Assembly: GCA_937884735.1 (NCBI GenBank)
Contig: CAKZYI010000226.1
Location: 1 to 15,627 of the forward strand
Origin: an uncultured Pleurocapsa sp.
GTDB taxonomy: Bacteria > Cyanobacteriota > Cyanobacteriia > Cyanobacteriales > Xenococcaceae
Length of the DNA: 15,627 nt
Direction of reading: 5' to 3'
The notes beneath the pieces are model-generated. The model saw only the letters and a program-made list of their open reading frames with translations, did not search any database and was not told the DNA's origin. Every line of letters begins with the position of its first letter. Position 1 is the stretch's first letter. The translations under genes were made by a program, and so were the position numbers. Shown here in pieces: positions 7,730 through 15,010 of this stretch.

Positions 7730-8806
7730 TTAACGAACAGTTCCAACTAAATTATCAGTACGTATTGGCTTAACAAGATACATTTTGATTAGTTGCACGC
7801 CGTTAGAAACATAATGAGGTAATTTTTGTAATAACTTGATTGGTGCTGGTGCATTAGAAGCAGCTATCGCACTTAATTTTTGGTTATTGACAACACATTT
7901 CTCTAAACGGTTGTAAAAATCGGGATGGTCTACATTGAGAACTACAGGAAATACTCTACCAGCAGTTTCATTAGTCTGTTTGATCACAAACTTATCGTAT
8001 TCTCTAGCATTCAAGCCTAAAGACTCGTAAAAACCAGCTCGTTGAACATCGTTCAAGTACATGGTGGCGAATACTGATAGCAAGAAGAAACGACTCCATA
8101 ATCTTGCTTTCCAGTCATTGAGAAACTGAGGTTGAGACTTCATAAGTGCATCAAAGAAGTCTCCGTGACGATTTTCATCCTGACACCAGTTTTCAAAATA
8201 ACTGAAGATGGGATAAATTTCGTGTTCGGGGTGTTTCTCTAAATGACGGAATATGGTGATGTAACGCCAGTAGCCGATTTTCTCAGAAAGATAAGTTGCA
8301 TAGAAAATGAACTTAGGCTTGAAGAAAGTGTACTTGCGGCTTTTGGTTAAAAATCCTAAGTCTAAGGAAAGATTGAAGTCAGATAGTGCTTTGTTCAAGA
8401 AACCTGCATGACGAGCTTCATCTCTAGACATCAAGGTAAAGAGTTCTGCAAGCAAAGGATTTGTCTCTTTTAAACGTCTACCTAATTCTTTGTAGAGTAA
8501 GAATCCAGAAAATTCTGCCGTACAAGAGCGTTCTAAAAATTCGATAAATACTTTGCGAGTTTCACCACTGATGCTATCCCAAGATTTTTGAAACTGCTCG
8601 TCTCTAACAAAGTGATGACGATTATAGTCAATACGGAACTCTTCTAAGATTGCTCTTAATTCATCTTCATTGACCGAGAGATCCATTTTCGCCATCTCGT
8701 CAAAGTCTGTTGTATAAAAGCGAGGAGTAAGAATAGTTTCTTCCGCAGGAGATTTGACTCCAGGGCGTACTTCCTCAAACTGTGGTTTTTTAAGGCTGTC
8801 TACCAT
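7730..8806 (-). CDS. acsF: Mg-protoporphyrin IX monomethyl ester oxidative cyclase
   Basis: AcsF (ChlA) is the oxygen-dependent diiron enzyme that closes the isocyclic ring E of chlorophyll, making divinyl protochlorophyllide. It acts at the membrane, usually with the partner Ycf54. The 358-residue protein matches the family length. The diiron ligands appear as E98 (TAEFSGF), DEARH (E130, H133) and DENRH (E211, H214). The segments EEFRIDYNRHHFVRD (55-69) and FENWCQDENRHGDFF are family hallmarks. Cyanobacteria can have an aerobic and a low-oxygen paralogue. This copy has no heme-oxygenase or hemN neighbour, so the aerobic form is more likely (inference). It appears to be monocistronic: its own terminator follows, and a 390-base non-coding stretch with a leader hairpin precedes it. 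No clear Shine-Dalgarno is seen, only A-rich sequence. Confidence 0.97.
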   Translation of the reverse strand: MVDSLKKPQFEEVRPGVKSPAEETILTPRFYTTDFDEMAKMDLSVNEDELRAILEEFRIDYNRHHFVRDEQFQKSWDSISGETRKVFIEFLERSCTAEFSGFLLYKELGRRLKETNPLLAELFTLMSRDEARHAGFLNKALSDFNLSLDLGFLTKSRKYTFFKPKFIFYATYLSEKIGYWRYITIFRHLEKHPEHEIYPIFSYFENWCQDENRHGDFFDALMKSQPQFLNDWKARLWSRFFLLSVFATMYLNDVQRAGFYESLGLNAREYDKFVIKQTNETAGRVFPVVLNVDHPDFYNRLEKCVVNNQKLSAIAASNAPAPIKLLQKLPHYVSNGVQLIKMYLVKPIRTDNLVGTVR

Positions 8807-8838
8807 TATTTTTAATACTTAACTTTTTTTTCTATTAA

Positions 8839-8867
8839 GACAGGCTGAATATTATCAGCTTGCTGTC
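8839..8867 (-). promoter_or_regulatory. Hairpin in acsF 5' leader
   Basis: On the minus strand GACAG-CAA-GCTGA pairs with TCAGC-CTGTC around a 6-base loop. This gives 10 bp with a 3-base bulge, ending 33 bases before the acsF ATG. An A-rich stretch separates it from the start. It could affect message stability or translation of a gene known to be tightly regulated; that role is inference. Confidence 0.4.
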
Positions 8868-9196
8868 ATCAGCGGTTTCCTGAGTATTATTCTCTAATAG
8901 TTAAGGATCGATAGGGGAATTTGTTAACGAATATTAATCAGTTATTCTCAAGTTTGGGGCTTTTGTTGGGTGAGCATATAAGAAAAAGCTGATTTATGAC
9001 GATCGTCTTGAATACACAAGCTGAGTTTGCCCTATATTTGACTATTTATTTGATAATTTTGTTTTGAATTTATCAACAAAATTTGATGTTTCCTCATAGA
9101 CTTTTTTCTATTTGTAAGAAAGATCACAGCGTTAACCATTAAAGCCAGTTAATTTATTGTCTGATCCACTTTATCTGTACTTTTGCTATAAAACGG
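8868..9196. other. Intergenic, acsF promoter region
   Basis: No coding frame is seen. The stretch lies between the divergent acsF and the small membrane ORF and should contain the acsF promoter. I could not settle on a -35/-10 pair. Confidence 0.4.
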
Positions 9197-9499
9197 ATGA
9201 ACTTTGATCGCAATTATAAAGCTCAAACAGTACCAGGCAAAGAAATAAGTTTAGTTGGCAAAATTCAAAAATTACCCATATTATCCAGAATTTACTTATA
9301 TATATTTCTCATGGCAGTTGTGGGTATGGCTGCGGGGGAAAGTAAATATCGATTAGAAGCTCAAAACTGTAACTAAAATAGCGATTGTTGGCTAGTAGAA
9401 CCTGCTCAACGAAGAGTCAAAGATGTGGGGATAGGGGCAAGCGCAGGAATTATAGCAGCTAGCTTGATCAGTATTCCTGCTTTACTCGAGGACAATTAA
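9197..9499 (+). pseudogene. Small two-segment membrane protein, broken by TAA
   Basis: ATG at 9197 opens a 59-codon frame that ends in TAA at 9374-9376. The same frame then continues open for 40 codons to a second TAA at 9497-9499. Read through, it gives a coherent 100-codon product. It has a polar N-terminus (MNFDRNYKAQTVPGKE), a hydrophobic segment IYLYIFLMAVVGMAAG (32-47), a polar middle with two cysteines (NCN-stop-NSDCW), a basic stretch EPAQRRVKD and a second hydrophobic segment (GIGASAGIIAASLISIPALL). A single change such as CAA to TAA would explain the stop. I do not recognise the family and assign no function. It may be a recent pseudogene, a sequencing error, or a real 59-residue protein. 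A TATAAA only 5 bases before the ATG leaves little room for a leader, so expression is uncertain. Confidence 0.5.
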
Positions 9500-9597
9500 T
9501 AGTCATACATTCTGGCTATTCCCAGTAGTTTTTCCAATTGCCTTGAAATGATTGCTTTAGCTTCAATTTGTATGAATTTGTCTTTATTTTTACCATC

Positions 9598-9615
9598 CAC
9601 ATACTGTTGTATGTG
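9598..9615. promoter_or_regulatory. Palindrome upstream of RNA-repair operon
   Basis: Perfect 7-bp arms CACATAC and GTATGTG flank TGTT. The site lies about 120 bases before the ligase ATG and 50 bases before a possible -10 box (TATACT at 9667-9672). It has the size and symmetry of a repressor or activator binding site. No regulator gene is next to it. Confidence 0.3.
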
Positions 9616-9733
9616 AATTTTGAGTTGAAAATTAATTTTGCGATCGCTTAAATAAATTATCATATTTATACTACAATAAAATTACAAGTTAATATGGTAT
9701 CAATTGCAGAACGCAAAATCTGTAAAACTGGCA

Positions 9734-10816
9734 ATGGAATTACAAGACTATTTGAGAAACGAAGGGCTAGAGAAATTAGCTCAAGAATATAACATCAAAG
9801 TCAATCGTCACGGCGAGATTGATAATTTAGTCTGTCTTAAATATTCTCAATTAGAATCGCCGATGGGAGAAAAAATAGTCCAGCAATGTCGAGGGATTAT
9901 TTTAGATGAAGCGAATAATTGGGAAATTATTTCTTATCCCTACGACAAGTTTTTTAATTATGGGGAATGCCACGCACCCAAGTTAAATTGGAACACAGCT
10001 AAAGTGTATGAGAAGCTAGATGGTTCTTTGATGACTCTTTTTTATTATCAAGGAAAATGGAAAGTCCAGTCTAGTGGAATGGCAGATGCAGCGGGAGAAG
10101 TTAGCGGTTTTAAATATAGTTTTAAACAATTGTTTTGGCGAGTTTGGCAAGAACTAAGTTATCAGTTGCCAACAGAAACAAACTATTGTTTTATGTTTGA
10201 GTTAATGACCCCGTACAATCGCATTGTGGTCAGACACGATCGCAATAAATTGGTTTTACATGGCGTTCGTAATATTCTCACTTTAGAAGAAGCAGATCCT
10301 CAAACATGGGCAGACAAATATAATTGGCAACTGGTCCAAAGATATCCCCTAAAATCTTTGAAAGAGATTATTGCCATGACTAATGAATTAGATCCGATGG
10401 ATTCGGAAGGTTACATTATTTGTGATGCAGATTTCAATCGAATTAAAGTTAAATCTCCCCAATACGTAGCTGTTTCTCATTTGAAAACAGGATTTTCTAC
10501 TAGAAGAATGTTAGAGATTGTGGCAACCAATGAAGGAGAAGAGTTTTTAAATTATTATCCTGAATGGCGTAATCTGTATCAAAAAATAAGAGATAAATAT
10601 GATGTACTGGCAAAAGAAATAGAAACGGAATATCAAAAATATCAGCATATTCCTGTTCAAAAAGATTTTGCTTTGGCTGTTAAACATTTGGACTGTTCTA
10701 ATATTCTTTTTGCATTGCGTGCAGGAAAAACTAGCAGCGTTAAAGAATCTTTAGCGAAAACCTCCATCCAAAAATTAGAGAGTTTATTAAATATAGATTT
10801 CCAAGAATTAGGATAA
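9734..10816 (+). CDS. T4 Rnl1-type RNA ligase
   Basis: This ATP-dependent ligase should join 3'-OH and 5'-phosphate RNA ends through a lysyl-AMP intermediate. From the ATG at 9734 (360 residues) the nucleotidyltransferase motifs are colinear with phage T4 RnlA (374 residues). They are R53 in CRGII (T4 R54), K72 in DKFFN (T4 K75), nucleophile K94 in EKLDGS (T4 K99), E156 in FELMTPYNRIVV (T4 E159), E225 in SEGYII (T4 E227), and K238/K240 in RIKVKS (T4 K240/K242). The C-terminal ~115 residues match the Rnl1-specific tRNA-recognising domain in place and size. An in-frame TTG at 9704 would add 10 residues; the ATG is preferred because it aligns with the T4 start. The kinase-phosphatase gene follows after 10 bp, so the two form an operon. 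Low-GC, host-like codon use suggests long residence. Confidence 0.9.
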   Translation: MELQDYLRNEGLEKLAQEYNIKVNRHGEIDNLVCLKYSQLESPMGEKIVQQCRGIILDEANNWEIISYPYDKFFNYGECHAPKLNWNTAKVYEKLDGSLMTLFYYQGKWKVQSSGMADAAGEVSGFKYSFKQLFWRVWQELSYQLPTETNYCFMFELMTPYNRIVVRHDRNKLVLHGVRNILTLEEADPQTWADKYNWQLVQRYPLKSLKEIIAMTNELDPMDSEGYIICDADFNRIKVKSPQYVAVSHLKTGFSTRRMLEIVATNEGEEFLNYYPEWRNLYQKIRDKYDVLAKEIETEYQKYQHIPVQKDFALAVKHLDCSNILFALRAGKTSSVKESLAKTSIQKLESLLNIDFQELG

Positions 10817-10826
10817 TTAATAATCA

Positions 10827-11678
10827 ATGAAAAAAGTTTTAATCTTACAAGGTTTACCAGCATCGGGTAAATCTCAGTTTGCGAAGGAATTATTATTAGC
10901 TAACCCTGGTCGATGGGTGAGAACTAATAAAGATCTGCTGCGAGAAATGGCGCACGCTTCTTATTGGTCAAAAGGTAATGAAAAGTTTGTTCGTAAATTG
11001 CGAGATACGGCAATTTTAATGGCATTAGAAGAGGGAAAGCACGTTGTCATAGATGATACTAATTTTGGAAGAAATATCGATCGCATTAAAGAATTAGTTA
11101 AAGGAAAAGCAACGGTTATAGTTAATGATTCGTTCTTAAAAGTTCCTGTTGAAGAATGTATTCGTCGGGATTTATTAAGACCAAAATCTGTTGGTAAAGA
11201 TGTGATTATGAAAATGTACAACGATTTTGTTCGTCCGCAACTTACTACTTCAATAGCTTATAATCCTGATTTAGCCGATGCCATTATCATCGATATGGAT
11301 GGTACTTTAGCAATTATGGGCGATCGCAGTCCTTTTGATGTTTCTCGTTGCGACTTGGATCTACCTAATCACCCCGTATTAGAAACTGTTCATAAATGGC
11401 AGGATAGTAAAACTATTATTATTATGTCGGGGCGCACTGATGATGGTAAAGCCAAAACTGAATCATGGCTAAATAAATATGGTGTTAAATATCAGCATAT
11501 TTATATGCGAAAAACTGGCGACATGAGAAAAGATTCTGTTATCAAACAAGAATTATACGAAAGCTTTGTTAAAGATAAATACAATATTTCTTTTATTCTC
11601 GACGATAGACAACAGGTTGTAGATATGTGGAGAAGCTTGGGTTTAACAGTATTTCAAGTAGCAAAAGGTGACTTTTAG
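10827..11678 (+). CDS. T4 Pnkp-type polynucleotide kinase/3'-phosphatase
   Basis: This 283-residue bifunctional end-healing enzyme resembles phage T4 PseT (301 residues). The N-terminal kinase (about 1-145) has P-loop GLPASGKS (9-16), the NKDLLR segment with D36 and R39 (T4 D35, R38), DDTN with D77, and a basic lid near R118. It should phosphorylate 5'-OH ends. The C-terminal HAD phosphatase (about 150-283) has DMDGTL with nucleophile D156 and D158, R167, SGR (201-203), GDMRKD (231-236) and LDDRQQVVDMWR with D259/D260. It should remove 3'-phosphate or open and clear 2',3'-cyclic phosphate. The C-terminus closes with QVAKGDF, nearly identical to the T4 end. A HIP1 octamer lies inside the gene (11320-11327). 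With the ligase 10 bp upstream it makes a complete break-repair set. Confidence 0.93.
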   Translation: MKKVLILQGLPASGKSQFAKELLLANPGRWVRTNKDLLREMAHASYWSKGNEKFVRKLRDTAILMALEEGKHVVIDDTNFGRNIDRIKELVKGKATVIVNDSFLKVPVEECIRRDLLRPKSVGKDVIMKMYNDFVRPQLTTSIAYNPDLADAIIIDMDGTLAIMGDRSPFDVSRCDLDLPNHPVLETVHKWQDSKTIIIMSGRTDDGKAKTESWLNKYGVKYQHIYMRKTGDMRKDSVIKQELYESFVKDKYNISFILDDRQQVVDMWRSLGLTVFQVAKGDF

Positions 11679-11706
11679 AAAGAAATGATTCTATATCTTA
11701 TTGAAA

Positions 11707-11731
11707 AGAATGATTGTAAAACAACTATTCT
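11707..11731 (+). terminator. Possible weak terminator of RNA-repair operon
   Basis: AGAATGATTGT pairs with ACAACTATTCT (one G-U, one A-C mismatch) around an AAA loop, 28 bases after the kinase-phosphatase stop. There is no T run right after it, so it may be only a 3' stem-loop. Confidence 0.3.
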
Positions 11732-11790
11732 CCAAAACTGAATATTTGTTTTGCTGTTAAAGATATTTGCTGAATAATACTCGATTCTAT

Positions 11791-12321
11791 TTATTTATCA
11801 TCTTCAAATATTGCTTCTTCATATAATCCATCTACCAGAGACAGAATTGTAATCTTAGAAATTTCAGGATCGACGATCCAATATTCTAAAATTCCTCTAG
11901 CAGCATATTCAGATCTTTTGTATCTATAATCCCTGTCTTCATTTGCTTTACCAGGGGATACAACTTCTACAACTAAGAGAGGGGATGGCATATCGGCAGT
12001 AATAGTTGCCCTCTTACCACCTATTGCTGCTAACAAATCCTCAGTCAAAATCATCAAGTCAGGAATCCGAACTCTAATACGATTGCCTGTTACAACAATT
12101 TCTGTGTCTTTATGGCGAATTAGCGGCAAAGGAACTAACTTCATAAACTCTGAGAGAAGATAGAGAGCAATTAAATTATTGCGATTGCGAAGCTAGCCGT
12201 AGGCATCGCTTTCTGGTGGCATTGCTACTAATTTTCCATCTACCAATTCGTAGCGATTATCTGTACCGTCATCATATGCTAAATATTCTTCTAGACTTAA
12301 TAAAGTAGTAGCTGTAGTCAT
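11791..12321 (-). pseudogene. Uma2-family endonuclease gene, interrupted
   Basis: Uma2 (DUF820) proteins are PD-(D/E)xK-fold putative nucleases that are abundant and highly paralogous in cyanobacteria; their role is unclear. The frame from ATG at 12321 starts in family style (MTTATTLLSLEEYLAYDDG, NRYELVDGKLVAMPPES) and stops at TAG 12193-12195 after 42 codons. The same frame continues at once through the rest of the domain to TAA at 11791. That part has RIPDLMIL with the catalytic-type Asp, VVEVVSP with the Glu, then KRSEYAARGILEYWIVDP. The total of 176 codons is close to the usual ~190. The TAG lies in a palindromic repeat (12181-12209) inserted where the family normally goes straight from PPES to NNLIA. 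Restart at ATG 12144 would give a 117-residue product lacking the N-terminal third, unlikely to be functional. Confidence 0.8.
12181..12209. repeat. Palindromic dispersed repeat inside Uma2 gene
   Basis: A 29-bp imperfect palindrome begins GCGATTGCGAAGCTAGC and ends CCGTAGGCATCGC, with GCGAT/ATCGC ends and GCTAGC in the centre. It resembles the small palindromic repeats (GATGCCTACGGC type) that I know as multicopy in Nostoc-like and other cyanobacterial genomes. It keeps the reading frame of the host gene but brings in TAG. Confidence 0.6.
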
Positions 12322-12384
12322 AAATCCAATATTCAATCTTAATTAATTGTACTACTTGTTTTTTGGGCGATTCGTAACAATTAC

Positions 12385-13515
12385 TTATCGACTCAATGCA
12401 ATCACGGCATTTTGTCCGCCGAAACCAAAACTAAAACACATAGCATAGTTAATTAAAACCTTTCTTTGTTGAGTAACAAGGTCTAAGTCAAATTCTGGAT
12501 TGCCTAAGCCGACGCAGGGAGGTAAATAACCGCGCTCTAATGCCATCAGGGTCAAAGCAGTGCCGATCGCTCCTGATGCCCCTAAAGTATGTCCTGTTGC
12601 TCCTTTAGTAGAGCTTACTGCAACTCTTTGGGGAAATACGTGTTTAATTAGCTGTGCTTCATGGCGATCGTTTAAAACTGTACTCGTACCATGAGCATGA
12701 ACATAATCAATATCTTTTGGCTCTAAATTACCGCGCTCTAATGCTTGTTTGATTGCTCTTGCTGCACTTCCCTTTTCTGTTTGAGGCGCGCTTATATGGT
12801 GGGCATCGCAGGTTAGACCAAAACCTTTTATACGCCCATAAATTTTTGCTTGACGACGAGTAGCTGATTCGATTGTTTCTAGCACAAACTTTGCCCCTCC
12901 TTCCCCCAAAACTAGTCCTTCTCTGTCGCCATCAAATGGATAACAACCAGTCTTAGCTAAAGCTCCCATCCGTTCAAAAGCAGCCAAAGTAAGGGGGGTA
13001 ATAGGAGCTTCCACCGCTCCCGCAATGACGCGATCGCATCTCCCTGTTTTAATTAATTCGTAACCCCTGGCTAATGCCCAAATTCCTGTCGCACAAGCAG
13101 CCATCGGAGATAAAACTGGTGCAGTGGTTTGTAGATACTGACCACAGGCGATCGCACTCTGATGGGGCAAGGTTTCCAACCAATTAGAAATAACACTATT
13201 ACTATTTGAATCTTGCCTTCGGGTAGCTAATTCTTCCCAATTTGCTTGGCATCCTCTACTCGAACCTATAACCACTCCCCAATCAGGTAAGGGTAAAGTT
13301 AATCCTGCATCTTGGAGAGTAGCAAGTAATAATTTTTTGGTAATAGTATTTACCTTACTTGGTTGAGAATCAATTAACCCCAAAGGATATGGAGGAAGCT
13401 CGGGAAAAAGACTGTGCAACTTAATTCCCGACTTACCCTGCAAAATCTTCGACCAGGTTGGCTGTAGTGAGCCGAGACAGGAAAGTAAACCCATCCCAGT
13501 AACAACAACATCCAT
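12385..13515 (-). CDS. Beta-ketoacyl-ACP synthase, KAS II-like, short
   Basis: This thiolase-fold condensing enzyme should extend an acyl chain by decarboxylative condensation with malonyl-ACP. The Cys-His-His triad is complete: C141 in MAACATGIW, H275 in HAHGTST, and H309 in GATGHTLGASG, with the structural lysine K304. The C-terminal GFGGQNA loop is present. At 376 residues it is about 35-40 shorter than typical FabF, with trims in the N-terminal and cap regions. It is therefore probably a second KAS paralogue rather than the housekeeping FabF, which is usually next to acpP; no acpP is here. It lies 19 bp after the cyclophilin gene on the same strand, suggesting one transcript, though no Shine-Dalgarno is visible. 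Its chain-length or product specificity cannot be told from sequence. Confidence 0.85.
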   Translation of the reverse strand: MDVVVTGMGLLSCLGSLQPTWSKILQGKSGIKLHSLFPELPPYPLGLIDSQPSKVNTITKKLLLATLQDAGLTLPLPDWGVVIGSSRGCQANWEELATRRQDSNSNSVISNWLETLPHQSAIACGQYLQTTAPVLSPMAACATGIWALARGYELIKTGRCDRVIAGAVEAPITPLTLAAFERMGALAKTGCYPFDGDREGLVLGEGGAKFVLETIESATRRQAKIYGRIKGFGLTCDAHHISAPQTEKGSAARAIKQALERGNLEPKDIDYVHAHGTSTVLNDRHEAQLIKHVFPQRVAVSSTKGATGHTLGASGAIGTALTLMALERGYLPPCVGLGNPEFDLDLVTQQRKVLINYAMCFSFGFGGQNAVIALSR

Positions 13516-13534
13516 ATTGTTTTGATTAAAGAAT

Positions 13535-14293
13535 CTATTTTTTAAGATTATCTAAACCTTCAACTACCTTGGCTGTGCCAATGCGATCGCCCTGTTTGAT
13601 GCTATCCACTACATCCATACCTTCTATCACTTTGCCAAATACAGCATAATCACCATCCAAAGAAGGCAAATCTTCTAGAGCAATATAAAACTGAGAAGAA
13701 GCAGAATCAGGCATGGCAGAGCGAGCCATCGCAATTACGCCGCGATCGTGTTTTAGAACTACCGATCTTCCTGGTAACTTGGCTTTGCTGTAGGTAGGTG
13801 CGTCTTGCCCCTCTAACTTAATCTCTAAAGGAATACGACGCTCCTTTCCCGTGGCAGGATCTGTAACTCCGCCTGTTCCCAAAGTTCCTGCAAAATTAGG
13901 ATCTTTTCCTTGAGGATCTCCACCTTGAGCAACGAAGCCAGGAATAACTCTATGAAATACTAATCCGTCGTAAACACCCTGAGCTATCAAATCTACAAAG
14001 TTACCCGCAGTAGTAGGAGCTTCTGTACCATTAATTTCCAAGATTATGGGCGAACCATTTACTTGTATCTCGACTTTCGCCATCCCTTCTAATTGGGGCA
14101 AATTATTACTCATGTTTTTGTTATTATTCTTGTTTTTGGCGATCGCCACTTGTGACTGACTATTTGCCACATTATCAGATGATGAGGATGATTGGGAAAC
14201 ATCTGTAGCTGATGTCGCGCAGCCTCCTAGGATCAAACTGCTAACCAATAGCAAAAAGGACAATTTCACTATCCACCTGCTTGTCTTATTCAT
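13535..14293 (-). CDS. Cyclophilin-type peptidyl-prolyl isomerase, lipoprotein
   Basis: This protein isomerises X-Pro bonds during folding outside the cytoplasm. From the ATG at 14293 the N-terminus is a lipoprotein signal: basic KTSRWIVK, a hydrophobic core and lipobox LGGC with C25. A 50-residue low-complexity S/Q/N/K linker follows, then the cyclophilin domain (about 72-250). The catalytic segment FHRVIPGFVAQGGDP carries R115 and Q122 (human CypA R55 and Q63), with SSQFYIAL around F202. The tryptophan that binds cyclosporin in CypA is Ser in PSLDGDY. A 13-residue longer start at 14332 is possible, but it puts a second hydrophobic patch before the signal, so the shorter form is chosen. The protein should be anchored in the inner, outer or thylakoid membrane. 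It is followed closely by the KAS gene. Confidence 0.92.
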   Translation of the reverse strand: MNKTSRWIVKLSFLLLVSSLILGGCATSATDVSQSSSSSDNVANSQSQVAIAKNKNNNKNMSNNLPQLEGMAKVEIQVNGSPIILEINGTEAPTTAGNFVDLIAQGVYDGLVFHRVIPGFVAQGGDPQGKDPNFAGTLGTGGVTDPATGKERRIPLEIKLEGQDAPTYSKAKLPGRSVVLKHDRGVIAMARSAMPDSASSQFYIALEDLPSLDGDYAVFGKVIEGMDVVDSIKQGDRIGTAKVVEGLDNLKK

Positions 14294-14449
14294 AGTATTT
14301 ATAATCCAGATTCTAATATTGCTCATAAACATTGACCGTTTTAACTCAATTTCATCCAGACTGAAAATACCACAAGACTAGTTTGCCTTATTTCTTGTTT
14401 CTTATTTGTAGGTGTATATTTTAGGGCTTTTCTCATCCCTTATTCTTTT

Positions 14450-15010
14450 TTAAAGTCCTTCTAGTGGCACTTCCAAAAATCTTGCTAATTCTGCTCCCTG
14501 ATTTTCCAATGTGGAAAGAGCAATGGGTTCGCCAACACGAGTCAAAGGAACGTCTCTTCTTTTCTTAGAACGAAGGTATAGGGCGCGCTTGGGACTCAAT
14601 CCATCTCTTATTTCTGCTCTAACAGATTGGATTTCGGCAATAGGGATTTCTAATTCAACTTTACGATTCTTGCCTGGATATCCTAAACGAGAAACTATTG
14701 CTTTTCCTGTCTCTTTGTCAAATTCATTGTAGCCACCACCTACATTCCAAGTCACTAACAGCCAGAGATAAACTGCCAATAGCGTTCCAGCTATTCCATA
14801 AAAAGTCAAAGCAACTCCCTGGGGAATGAATTGCAGGTTGCTGGTGTCAGAAACAATCAATAAATTGGTCTTAAAATAGCTAGATAAACCAGCCAGAAGA
14901 AATCCGATTCCTCCCATTGAGACAATGGCAGCCCAAGCAATGTTGCTGAACCTGCGAGAGCCTAAAACATCTTGTCTAAAAGTTTTTTGTCTGACTTTGT
15001 TAGTGGTCAT
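14450..15010 (-). CDS. ycf4: Photosystem I assembly protein Ycf4
   Basis: Ycf4 is a thylakoid protein that scaffolds assembly of photosystem I; cyanobacterial mutants keep some PSI. The 186-residue protein has two membrane segments (about 24-45 and 66-89) joined by a short loop, then a soluble C-terminal domain of about 95 residues. Recognisable family features are the N-terminal LGSRRFSN, LTFYGIAGTLLAVYLW, WNVGGGYNEFDK and the end segment ELARFLEVPLEGL. Its length is typical. It is divergent from psbD across 560 bases, a pairing I know from several cyanobacteria. It is on the same strand as the cyclophilin gene, 156 bp upstream of it, and not obviously in one operon. Confidence 0.96.
   Translation of the reverse strand: MTTNKVRQKTFRQDVLGSRRFSNIAWAAIVSMGGIGFLLAGLSSYFKTNLLIVSDTSNLQFIPQGVALTFYGIAGTLLAVYLWLLVTWNVGGGYNEFDKETGKAIVSRLGYPGKNRKVELEIPIAEIQSVRAEIRDGLSPKRALYLRSKKRRDVPLTRVGEPIALSTLENQGAELARFLEVPLEGL

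Noticed and set aside
9548..9616. 22-codon frame upstream of the ligase
   Set aside because: Very short, no ribosome site, and it ends in the palindrome; not supported as a peptide gene.
9694..9706. ATG at 9694 and TTG at 9704 as ligase starts
   Set aside because: The ATG is in another frame; the TTG has no Shine-Dalgarno and would extend beyond the T4 Rnl1 start, so ATG at 9734 is preferred.
10657..11221. Minus-strand frames opposite the ligase and kinase genes
   Set aside because: Shadows of conserved genes; a toxin or antitoxin was considered but nothing supports one.
14405..14450. AGGG/CCCT pair downstream of ycf4 as a terminator
   Set aside because: Only 4 bp, and the T run lies on the wrong strand for ycf4.
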